Part shown: positions 24,312-32,070 of the stretch, one piece after another | Position numbering within the stretch: the first letter of the stretch is position 1 | Layout: each line of letters starts with the position of its first letter | Assembly (NCBI GenBank): GCA_964407665.1 | Contig: CAYOWK010000021.1 | Location: 1-64,000 of the forward strand | Length of the DNA: 64,000 nucleotides | From: CAYOWK01 sp964407665 | GTDB taxonomy: Bacteria; Pseudomonadota; Alphaproteobacteria; Caulobacterales; Hyphomonadaceae | Direction of reading: 5' to 3' | Notes under the pieces: model-generated | Told to the model about the DNA's origin: nothing | The model's database searches: none | Seen by the model: only the letters and a program-made list of their open reading frames with translations | Position numbers and translations under genes: made by a program

Positions 24312-26623
24312 CGGGAAGACTTGGAGGCAGTCGGAGCCGCCGCGACCGCGGGACCAGCCACGCGCGGTTGAGTTCGCCGCGGTATCGGCAGGAAGATCGT
24401 GACGGTCGTACCGACGCCGACCTTGCTTTCAAGGCGAAGCCGCCCGCCGTGCATTTCCGCGAACGATTTCGTCAGCGCGAGGCCGAGCCCCGTGCCGCCC
24501 GTGTTGCGGCCGTCTGGAGACCTGGCCTGCTCGAAGGGTTGGCCAAGTCGGGGAAGATCAGCCTCTGGAATACCGACCCCCGTGTCGCTCACGCGGATCA
24601 GGACCCAGTCACCGTCGCGGGCCACTTCGACCCTGATCTCGCCGCCGGGATCGGTGAACTTGATGGCGTTAGCGATCAGGTTCAGCGTCATCTGCTTCAG
24701 GGCCCGGTGATCGCCATTGATGTCCGGCAGATCATCATCGGGGTCGAAGGTGAGCGTAACCTGCTTGTCAGCGGCGCGCCTGCGAATGAGGCGGACAGCG
24801 GCGTCAACGGCGTCTGACGCGTTGATGGGGCGAGGCTCGATCCGCATCTTGCCGGCTTCGACTTTCGCCATGTCGAGAATGTCGTTGATCATGTCCAGCA
24901 GGTGCTGGCCGGCGCCAAGAATATCCTCGGCGTACCCGCGATAGCGCTCGTCGCCCAGCGGTCCGTAGACTTCCGATGCGATCATTTCCGAGAAGCCGTT
25001 GATGGCGTTCAGCGGGGTGCGCAGCTCGTGGCTCATGTTGGCGAGGAAGACGCTCTTGGCCTGCAGCGCTCGCTCGGCCCGCGACTTTTCTTCGGCATAC
25101 TGCGTAGCAAGCTCCCGCGCCTGGCCCTCGGCGCGCTCAAGCTCCGTGACAGCCGCCCGCAGCCTCTTCTCGCTGCGCGACACCTCGGCCTCATTCCGCT
25201 TGAGGCTGGTGAGGTCGAGGCCCACCGTGATGAAGCCGTCGCGCGCCGTCTTGCGGTCAACCAGCCGGATCCAGCGATCACTGATGAGCAGGAGCTCTCG
25301 CCCGTTCGCGTCGTCACCGAGCGGACGCTCCACCCGGACGAACTTTCCGACCTCGGCCATGATGTAGTCGTACGAGGCTCCGGCCTGCATGACGTCCGGG
25401 TCGAGGTTGAAGTCGCGCGCGAAGACGGCATTCCAGTGTGTCAGCCTGCGCCGGGAATCCCAGATCGCGAACGGGCCGGGGTGGGTGTCTATTGCGGTCC
25501 TGGCCACGATTTCGGCCTGGCGGGAACGCTGGTGCGCGACGACCTTGTCCGTGGTGTTCAGCAGCGCGCCTGAATAGCTTCCATCCGAAGCGCCGCCGAA
25601 CATTTCCAGCGAAACCGTGGAGCCGCGCCGATGGCACTGGAAGCCCGTGCTGATCTGGCCGAACGGGTCGGCTTCAAGAAGCGTTTTCGTGACGCGCGCA
25701 CGATCGTCGTCGGCCACGAGGCCCCGGAACTCGTCGAGTGTGATGGGGCCTGAGCGAACGCCCAGCAGCTCACCGGCCTGGCGGCCCAGGAGCAGGGTTC
25801 GCGGACCAGGATCCCAGCGCCAGAACCCGATGAGCCCCGGCACCTCGAGATCCCTCCAGCCATTCACCGGACTGGTCGGCGGAGGAGGCGCCGGCAGCGG
25901 CGGCGCGGGCGGCGGTATCTTCCGCGCACCAGACAGGGTCTGCAGCAGACCGATGACAGCAAGGGCCGGCGCGGCCGCGAGCAGCAGGTAGATCGCTATG
26001 CGGCTCCAGTCCGCCACACTTGGGGGAACCGCAGGGGATGCAATGCAAACAAGCAAGGCCTCCGCCTGCATGGGCGCGCATGTCTCGATCTGGCGGACCG
26101 CGCCACCGGCAATCGAGCGGGGACCGAGAGGTGCAGATCCGGCCTCGCGGATCGTCGCTGTAGCCCCGGGAGCCAGCCCGACAGCTGTATCTGCGCTCAC
26201 CGTGCCTGAAACCCAGCGGCCGTCGCGCGCTTGCGCATGCAGCCGCAGCCGCCCGTCTTCGAGCAGCTCCATTCGCGACGGCGGCGCTGCCGCACTTGTC
26301 TTGATATCGGAAAGCCCCGTCTGACTGCCAGCGATGGATCGCACCGAAGCGACCAACAAGGCGCCCTCCAACCGAGCCCTTGCACTCGCGGCCGCCACCT
26401 CGACACGTCCGGCTGCGGACTGCGCCTCGATGATCTGCCGGGCGTGCCGGTTGGTGGAGGCAAGGCGCGATTCTTCCCAGGCTTTCAGGCCCAGGCCGCC
26501 GCCGAAAGCCACAAACAGCAACGACAGAACAACGACAGGCGCACGCACCTGTCCCTTCCCGAGCCCACCGGATCGCTGCAAAGGTTCCGCTCGCCGAACC
26601 ACAGATAATGCCCTCAGTCCCAC
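24308..26623 (-). CDS. PAS-domain sensor histidine kinase under CtrA-box promoter
   Basis: A 771-residue kinase. An N-terminal membrane helix (about 28-46) and a second at about 209-229 bracket an extracytoplasmic domain; a proline-rich stretch (PPPAPPLPAPPPPT) leads to two PAS-like domains (about 260-355 and 370-470), a coiled coil (SEKRLRAAVTELERAEGQAREL), then H532 in ANMSHELRTPLNAINGFSEMI and an ATPase domain with LNLIANAIKFTDPGG and GTGLGLALTKSFAEMHGG. The catalytic core resembles DivJ/PleC-type kinases of CtrA-controlled bacteria. No ATG fits; GTG 26623 is tentative. A CtrA box lies 34-49 bp upstream. Confidence 0.9.
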   Translation of the reverse strand: MGLRALSVVRRAEPLQRSGGLGKGQVRAPVVVLSLLFVAFGGGLGLKAWEESRLASTNRHARQIIEAQSAAGRVEVAAASARARLEGALLVASVRSIAGSQTGLSDIKTSAAAPPSRMELLEDGRLRLHAQARDGRWVSGTVSADTAVGLAPGATATIREAGSAPLGPRSIAGGAVRQIETCAPMQAEALLVCIASPAVPPSVADWSRIAIYLLLAAAPALAVIGLLQTLSGARKIPPPAPPLPAPPPPTSPVNGWRDLEVPGLIGFWRWDPGPRTLLLGRQAGELLGVRSGPITLDEFRGLVADDDRARVTKTLLEADPFGQISTGFQCHRRGSTVSLEMFGGASDGSYSGALLNTTDKVVAHQRSRQAEIVARTAIDTHPGPFAIWDSRRRLTHWNAVFARDFNLDPDVMQAGASYDYIMAEVGKFVRVERPLGDDANGRELLLISDRWIRLVDRKTARDGFITVGLDLTSLKRNEAEVSRSEKRLRAAVTELERAEGQARELATQYAEEKSRAERALQAKSVFLANMSHELRTPLNAINGFSEMIASEVYGPLGDERYRGYAEDILGAGQHLLDMINDILDMAKVEAGKMRIEPRPINASDAVDAAVRLIRRRAADKQVTLTFDPDDDLPDINGDHRALKQMTLNLIANAIKFTDPGGEIRVEVARDGDWVLIRVSDTGVGIPEADLPRLGQPFEQARSPDGRNTGGTGLGLALTKSFAEMHGGRLRLESKVGVGTTVTIFLPIPRRTQPRVAGPAVAAAPTASKSSR

Positions 26624-26656
26624 GGCGAACGTGGGGGTGCAAAGCCTTCCAAAGGG

Positions 26657-26672
26657 TTAATGACGGATTAAC
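26657..26672 (-). promoter_or_regulatory. CtrA binding site (TTAA-N7-TTAAC)
   Basis: The bases TTAATGACGGATTAAC match the full CtrA box TTAA-N7-TTAAC, within a wider inverted repeat GGTTAAT-GACGG-ATTAACC (26655-26673). It lies between the response regulator and the kinase genes, just upstream of the kinase start on the minus strand. TTAA is rare in this GC-rich window, so a chance match in an intergenic gap is unlikely. The site supports cell-cycle control of the kinase. Confidence 0.78.
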
Positions 26673-26690
26673 CGGTCCGGGGCGAGCCCG

Positions 26691-27236
26691 TCAGGCCGCA
26701 GATTCCACAGAAGGTTCTGTCGCCTGAGAGCCATCCTTCGCGCCGAAGAGGCTTTCGCGACGTTCCTGGCCCTTGTAGCTCGTGTTCTTGCGGCGCCTTC
26801 GATCCGGTCCGAAGTATCCGTTGGTGCGCACAAATGGGCGAGGGTGATTCACAAGCGCGCATACCTTCTTGTATAGATCGGTCGCGGTGACAGGCTTGGC
26901 GCAGAATTCGTTGACGCCCGCGTCGCGGGCTTCCTCAACCCGCGAACGCTCGGAATAGGCCGACAGCATGATGATCGGCATCAGCCGGTTCGGGCTGTCG
27001 TCCGCGGTGCGCACCAGTCTCACGAACTCGCACCCGTTGATGGGGTCCATTGCGAAGTCGGTGATCACGATGTCGATTCCGGTGGTCTTCAGGATGTCGA
27101 ACGCGTCCACAGGGTCGCGCGCGTCGTGGAACTCCTTGACGCCGAAGCCGCGAAGAATGGTCTTCACGATGTTTATCATGTGGTGATTGTCGTCCACGAT
27201 CAGGACGCGGATGAGTTCCATGCTTCGGGGGGTCAC
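26691..27236 (-). CDS. Single-domain response regulator with Arg-rich tail
   Basis: A 181-residue receiver protein: acidic pair VDDNHH, phospho-acceptor aspartate in VITDFAMDPING, LSAYSE switch residue and CAKPVTA lysine. There is no DNA-binding or enzymatic output domain. The C-terminal 50 residues hold the FGPDRRRR and YKGQERRESLFG repeats seen on stand-alone CheY-like regulators of alphaproteobacteria. GTG 27236 is chosen because GGAGG lies 7 bp before it; ATG 27221 has no such site. It sits between an EAL gene and a kinase, its likely phosphodonor. Confidence 0.9.
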   Translation of the reverse strand: MTPRSMELIRVLIVDDNHHMINIVKTILRGFGVKEFHDARDPVDAFDILKTTGIDIVITDFAMDPINGCEFVRLVRTADDSPNRLMPIIMLSAYSERSRVEEARDAGVNEFCAKPVTATDLYKKVCALVNHPRPFVRTNGYFGPDRRRRKNTSYKGQERRESLFGAKDGSQATEPSVESAA

Positions 27237-27253
27237 GCTCGTTCCTCCCGTGG

Positions 27254-28381
27254 CTAGGCGGCGCTGGCCGCCAGCGGCTGGCGGCGATCAAAGAAACCGG
27301 CGTCTATGACGGGGCGACCAAACAGATAACCCTGCGCATAGCGCACGCCGGCGTCGCGGAGGACGGTGCGATCTTCCTCTGTTTCGACACGCTCGCCGAC
27401 CGAGCAGATGCCCAGTTCCGTGCACATGGCGGCGACAGCCTTCATCAGCGCGAAGTTGCGAGCGCTGTCCGCCGCCGGCGAGAGGAAGCTTCCATCGAAC
27501 TTCAGCCCGTCTACATCCAGTGAGCGGAGATAGTTGAAGGACGCGGCCCCGGCTCCGAAATCGTCAAGGGAAACCCGGACACCATAGCTTCGCAGGTAGT
27601 TCACGGAGCGGGCGGCGGACTCGATGTCGGAAATCCGGGACGACTCTGTGACCTCGACGGTCAGCCGGCCGGGGCGGAACGGGTAGCCGGAAATGAGCGC
27701 TCCAAGCTCGCGCACGACATCGATGCGCTGCACCGTGTCTCCGGAGATGTTCACGGCGAGCTTGTAGGACGGGTCAGGGTTCTGGCTGAGGCGCCTGCAG
27801 GCTGCTTCAACCATGATGTAGTCGAGATGGCAGATCTGGCCGCTGCGTTCGGCGGCCGCGATCAGCTCTGCGGGTGACTCTTCGCCTTCGAACCGCGCGA
27901 GGACTTCGAAGTGGCTGATCGCAGCGGTATAGGTGTCGACGACCGGCTGCAGCGCGGCCTTCATCCTGCCGTTCATGACGGCGTCGCGGAAGCGTTCCGC
28001 CATCAGATCCTCTGCGCGGTCGCCTCGGATGTTGAGAGCGTGCGGCGAGCGCGTGAACGTCCAGTTGAAGCAGTCCGGCGACGCTGCGTCACGCTGGATG
28101 ACGATACGTCGCCCTCCCTCGATACCCGATATGTCTTCCCAACACGCCCGCCTGCCCGGCGCCAGCGCCCACAGCGCCCGCCGCAGGGAAACGGCGTCCC
28201 CCTCGCTGATCAGGTCAACCGCGTTCTTGTCCGCAAGTCTGTCCAGCGACGGGTGATGCAGGAGATGCGGGTCACCGGCTGCCTGCAGGATACGACCCTG
28301 GGCATCCGTTGAAACCAGAAGATCCGCTGCGGCAAACGCAAAATCGCGGAATCTGGCGCCGTCAATCTCTGTCCATGCCAT
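27254..28381 (-). CDS. EAL-domain cyclic-di-GMP phosphodiesterase
   Basis: A 375-residue protein: an N-terminal PAS-like region (about 10-120) and an EAL domain (about 130-365). The signature is EVLAR instead of EALLR, but the other catalytic and metal residues are present: N in LAVNISG, E in EVTESS, DD in SLDDFGAG, K in DGLKFDG, and E in VGERVETEED, so hydrolysis of c-di-GMP is plausible. No membrane segment. It precedes the response regulator by 17 bp on the same strand, suggesting one signalling operon. A near-CtrA box lies 49-63 bp upstream. Confidence 0.88.
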   Translation of the reverse strand: MAWTEIDGARFRDFAFAAADLLVSTDAQGRILQAAGDPHLLHHPSLDRLADKNAVDLISEGDAVSLRRALWALAPGRRACWEDISGIEGGRRIVIQRDAASPDCFNWTFTRSPHALNIRGDRAEDLMAERFRDAVMNGRMKAALQPVVDTYTAAISHFEVLARFEGEESPAELIAAAERSGQICHLDYIMVEAACRRLSQNPDPSYKLAVNISGDTVQRIDVVRELGALISGYPFRPGRLTVEVTESSRISDIESAARSVNYLRSYGVRVSLDDFGAGAASFNYLRSLDVDGLKFDGSFLSPAADSARNFALMKAVAAMCTELGICSVGERVETEEDRTVLRDAGVRYAQGYLFGRPVIDAGFFDRRQPLAASAA

Positions 28382-28429
28382 GCGACTCAGGTGGATTCAG
28401 GCTACGCCATTTCACCTAGAGCCATTCGA

Positions 28430-28444
28430 TTAGCGGTTCGTTAA
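28430..28444 (-). promoter_or_regulatory. Near-match CtrA box upstream of EAL gene
   Basis: On the minus strand the bases read TTAA-CGAACCG-CTAA, one mismatch from the TTAA-N7-TTAA CtrA core. It lies 49-63 bp before the EAL gene start, where a CtrA-controlled promoter would be expected. On its own it is weak, but the same gene block has a perfect box at 26657-26672. Confidence 0.45.
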
Positions 28445-28473
28445 GCCTACGGGCAGGGCGGTTTCCGGTCGCG

Positions 28474-31101
28474 TCAGCCCTGAGTCCCGATGGCGCGGGC
28501 GATGATATCCATTGCATTGCGGGAAAGATTGCCGCCGGCCAGTCGATCGAGCACGGCACGCGCCGCTTCGCGGCGGGGGGCGTCGTAGGTCCGCCAGCTC
28601 TCGAAAGATGTCGACAGACGCGCCGACAGCGCGGAGTTGATCGGATCAATGCGCCCGATCAGGTCCCCCACAAAGCGATAACCCCATCCATCAGCAGCGT
28701 GGAACTTGACCGGATTGCTCATGGAGAAGGTCGCGGCCAGTGCGCGGACGCGGTTGGGATTCCGCAGATCATAGTCGGGACGAGCCATCAGGGCGGTGAG
28801 CCGCTCGCGGATATCGGCCCGCACGGCGCCAGCCTGCACGGAATACCATTTGTCCATGACCAGTGGCGACGCAGACCAGCGCTGCTCGAAGTGAGCAAGC
28901 GCTTCGTCAAAGGCGCCTGTGTCGATGGCGGAGAGCGCCGTGAGCGCCGCAAGGGACTCGGTCATCGTCGGAGCTGACCTGAACGCCTGCATGATGACAG
29001 CCTCGAACTCCGGCCCGTGCGCAGACAGGAGCGAAAGCGCCATCGACCTCAGGGAGCGGCGGCCGACCGAGGCGGCCGAGGTATCGAACGCCCCTGACAT
29101 GACCTTGCCGGCCACGGGAACCAGCACATCCTGAAGCTTCCGGGCGATAGCCTGGCGGAGCGCCAGCCGGACGGTGTGAAGCCGCTCCGGGTCTGCATCA
29201 GCCAGTTGCTGGGTCAGCTCTCCAACAGTCGGCACGTTGAGAAGCAGCGCGGCAAATGCAGGATCCTTCGGCGCGGTCTTGCGGACGGACGCATCGAGGG
29301 CTGCGACCACCATGTCCATACGGCTGGAGTCGAGGCCGCTCGTGGACGCAGCGGCGTCCAGCAGAAGCGAGCGCTCCATGGTCTGGATGGCGTCCCACTG
29401 GGCAAACGGATCGTCGTCGAAGCCCGCAAGACGCGCGCGAGCAATCTCTGGCATGCCGTCGACCAGCCGGATCGGAGCAGAGAAGCCCCGGTTCAGGGAG
29501 ACGGATGGCGTGCTGGCCACAGAATCGAAGACGAACATTGCCGACGCGTCCGACAGAACCAGCACATGCTCCATCTCGCTCTGGCCTGCATGGCTCGTCT
29601 CGAGCTTGGCTCCATTGGAATCGAACAGCGCGATCCGGAGGGGGATCGGAAGGGATGCCTTCTCGGGTTGACCGGGTGTCGGATCCGTCTGCTGGCTCAG
29701 CGTCAGCACATACTGCCTCGCCGCCGCGTCGTAGGTTCCAGCGGCTGTCACGGTCGGCGTGCCTGCCTGCCCGTACCAGCGGAAAAAGGGCGCCAGGTCA
29801 GTCCTGGTCGAAGCCTGGAAGCTGCCGACGAAATCCTCGATCGTCGCCGCTGTGCCGTCAAAGGTGTCGAAGTAGCGGTTGATGCCGGCGAAGAACGCTT
29901 CGTCGCCCAGGATCAGCCGCAGCATGCGAACCAGCTCAGCGCCTTTCTCATACACGGTCGCCGTATAGAGATTGTCGATCCGCGCGTAGGAATCCGGACG
30001 AACCGGGTGGGCCAGCGGTCCGGCGTCCTCGGCAAACTGCCGTGCGCGCAGCCGGATCACTTCCTTGATCCGTGCGACGGCCGGAGAGCGCATCGCCTTC
30101 GTGAATTCCTGGTCCCGGAAGACGGTCAGGCCTTCCTTCAGGCACAGCTGGAACCAGTCGCGGCAGGTGATGCGGTTGCCGGTCCAGTTATGGAAATACT
30201 CGTGCCCGACGATGCTTTCGATCGCCTCGAAATCGCCGTCCGTGGCGGTTTCACCATCGGCCAGGACGTAGGCCGAATTGAAGATGTTCAGCCCCTTGTT
30301 TTCCATCGCGCCGAAATTGAAGTCGCGAACAGCGACGATCTGGAAGATATCGAGATCGTACTCGCGCCCGAACGCTTCCTCGTCCCAGCGCATCGAATGC
30401 TTGAGGGAGTCCATCGCGAAGGCGGCGCGGTCGCGGTCACCCTTCTCGACATAGATCGCCAGATCGACCTTGCGGCCGGACATCGTCGTGAAGCCGTCAC
30501 GCAGAACGTCGAAATCGCCGCCGACGAGTGCGAAGAGATAGGAGGGTTTGGGATGGGGATCGTCCCAGACAGCGAAGTGGGCGCCGCCCGGGAGGTCGCC
30601 CGACGACACGGGATTGCCGTTGGAAAGCAGGTAGGGATAGCGGTCCTTGTCCGCCTCGACGCGAACGGAGAACGGCGCGAGCACATCGGGACGGTCCGGA
30701 TAATAGGTGATCCGCCGGAACCCCTCGGCCTCGCACTGGGTGCAGTAGCGTCCGCTCGACATGTAGAGACCGGAGAGTTCTGTATTCTCTTCCGGAGCGA
30801 TTTCGGTCTCGATCTCCAGAATGAAATCGTCACCCGGCGCATGGACGGTCAGACCCTCTGCGTCCACCGATAACTCATCCCCCGAGAGCGTACGGCCGTC
30901 GATACGGACGGACTTGAGGACAAGTTTTTCGCCGTCCAGCCGCAGCGGAGCATCGGCGGCGCCGGTGCGGGTCAGGGCCAGACGCGATTGCACCAGAGTC
31001 GCAGACGGATTGAGACGGATATCGAGAGAAACCTGCGAGATCCGGAAGGGATAGGCGCGATACTCGGACAGGCGGACCTGGGGCGGTGTATCTGTTCGCA
31101 T
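28474..31101 (-). CDS. pepN: Aminopeptidase N (M1 family)
   Basis: An 875-residue zinc aminopeptidase that removes N-terminal residues from peptides in the cytoplasm. The exopeptidase motif GAMENKG is at 264-270 and the zinc motif HEYFHNW at 300-306, with the third zinc ligand E323 in LKEGLTVFRD. The C-terminal helical domain is complete and length fits the PepN type. ATG 31101 follows AAAGGG at good distance; a TTG at 31107 is less likely. No functional tie with neighbours. Confidence 0.97.
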   Translation of the reverse strand: MRTDTPPQVRLSEYRAYPFRISQVSLDIRLNPSATLVQSRLALTRTGAADAPLRLDGEKLVLKSVRIDGRTLSGDELSVDAEGLTVHAPGDDFILEIETEIAPEENTELSGLYMSSGRYCTQCEAEGFRRITYYPDRPDVLAPFSVRVEADKDRYPYLLSNGNPVSSGDLPGGAHFAVWDDPHPKPSYLFALVGGDFDVLRDGFTTMSGRKVDLAIYVEKGDRDRAAFAMDSLKHSMRWDEEAFGREYDLDIFQIVAVRDFNFGAMENKGLNIFNSAYVLADGETATDGDFEAIESIVGHEYFHNWTGNRITCRDWFQLCLKEGLTVFRDQEFTKAMRSPAVARIKEVIRLRARQFAEDAGPLAHPVRPDSYARIDNLYTATVYEKGAELVRMLRLILGDEAFFAGINRYFDTFDGTAATIEDFVGSFQASTRTDLAPFFRWYGQAGTPTVTAAGTYDAAARQYVLTLSQQTDPTPGQPEKASLPIPLRIALFDSNGAKLETSHAGQSEMEHVLVLSDASAMFVFDSVASTPSVSLNRGFSAPIRLVDGMPEIARARLAGFDDDPFAQWDAIQTMERSLLLDAAASTSGLDSSRMDMVVAALDASVRKTAPKDPAFAALLLNVPTVGELTQQLADADPERLHTVRLALRQAIARKLQDVLVPVAGKVMSGAFDTSAASVGRRSLRSMALSLLSAHGPEFEAVIMQAFRSAPTMTESLAALTALSAIDTGAFDEALAHFEQRWSASPLVMDKWYSVQAGAVRADIRERLTALMARPDYDLRNPNRVRALAATFSMSNPVKFHAADGWGYRFVGDLIGRIDPINSALSARLSTSFESWRTYDAPRREAARAVLDRLAGGNLSRNAMDIIARAIGTQG

Positions 31102-31370
31102 GGTCAAACCCTTTGCCGGGCCGCTGGGGACCCTGGTCTGGATATCGCGTGAGCGCGGCGCCGACGGCCCGCCCGATGGACTCGAGTTGGGCAGTCGATG
31201 TCCCGTACCGGAGCCTTGTGCTCTTTATGCAACCCGTTCTCAAGGCGCAAGTTTGGGGACGCGGCAGGCAGTCGGGACTGGCGCCGACGGCGCGCCCTCA
31301 AATCCGGCGGGAATGCAGTCCGTTTCGCCGCTCGCACGCGTTGGGTGCGCCACAGCGGTTGGATCATACC
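31102..31370. other. Intergenic region before pepN, nothing identified
   Basis: These 269 bp hold no credible reading frame. The sequence GCGCCGACGG occurs twice (around 31158-31167 and 31282-31291). A possible promoter for pepN could lie around the TTGCATAAAG on the minus strand, but no good -35/-10 pair is visible. Confidence 0.3.
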
Positions 31371-31931
31371 CTATTCGGCAGCCCGCACGACGCGGACGTT
31401 CGGGCGATCATAGATCGTGCGCAGGGTGGCAGTGGCCGCCTTGCTCAGCCCGATGATGTCACCGGGCAGTTCCTCGGCGCTCTCGGCGGCCAGGCGCGCG
31501 AGGGTCTTTGCAATTCGCATCAGCTCTGGCGCGGATTCAATGATCCGGGCCTGGAATTCGATACGGTCGGGATTGCGGTCATACTCCGCGATCGGCACAC
31601 GCCAGCCGCCCCAGTTCTGCTCGTCGGTCACGACAACCGGGAACGTTCCGGGGAACGGATGATCGGGCACTTCGCCGGATTCCCGCCAGCGGTTGCGCGA
31701 GCGGGCGATCCGCCAGCGCTCGTGGTCCGTGGAATCGTCGCTCGCAACAGCGGATTGTTCCGCCATCAGTTCACTGGCGGCGAACTCGCGGCCAAGCCCG
31801 ACATCGTAGTGGACTTTCAGGGGCTCATCGAGGCCCTTCACCCACTGGGGCAGGACACGTTCGATGACAGCCCAGGTCCCGACCGGCTTCACGAACACGC
31901 GCTGGTTCTTGTGGAACGAGGCCTTGGCCAT
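31371..31931 (-). CDS. Conserved hypothetical protein
   Basis: A 186-residue soluble protein beginning MAKASFHKNQRVFVKPVGTWAVIERV, which looks like a small beta-barrel at the N-terminus, followed by DEPLKVHYDVGLGREFAASEL and a conserved C-terminal helix pair. I recognise it as the kind of uncharacterised protein that is widespread in alphaproteobacteria, but no function can be given. ATG 31931 is taken as start because it opens the conserved part; the frame extends 12 codons further up. It diverges from the membrane protein gene at 32071. Confidence 0.75.
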   Translation of the reverse strand: MAKASFHKNQRVFVKPVGTWAVIERVLPQWVKGLDEPLKVHYDVGLGREFAASELMAEQSAVASDDSTDHERWRIARSRNRWRESGEVPDHPFPGTFPVVVTDEQNWGGWRVPIAEYDRNPDRIEFQARIIESAPELMRIAKTLARLAAESAEELPGDIIGLSKAATATLRTIYDRPNVRVVRAAE

Positions 31932-32015
31932 ACAAACTCTCCGAGCTTGCCTCTGGTTACCAGACAACAGTTAGGCGCCGGTGAATCCCGACGCGAAGAG
32001 TCGCGGCAGCTTTGC

Positions 32016-32037
32016 GTTTACTTAAACCGGTTCCGGT
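32016..32037. promoter_or_regulatory. Two overlapping palindromes in a divergent promoter region
   Basis: GTTTA-CT-TAAAC (32016-32027) overlaps ACCGG-TT-CCGGT (32026-32037). Both are perfect inverted repeats and lie between the divergent genes starting at 31931 and 32071. They could be protein-binding sites; no regulator can be named. Confidence 0.4.
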
Positions 32038-32070
32038 AGGGTGCAGGTCAATCCAGCCCCGGGAGAGCGG

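Noticed and set aside
29176..30873. Open frame of 565 codons on the plus strand opposite pepN
   Set aside because: The pepN frame has complete zinc-protease motifs over the same bases; the antisense translation is low-complexity and family-less.
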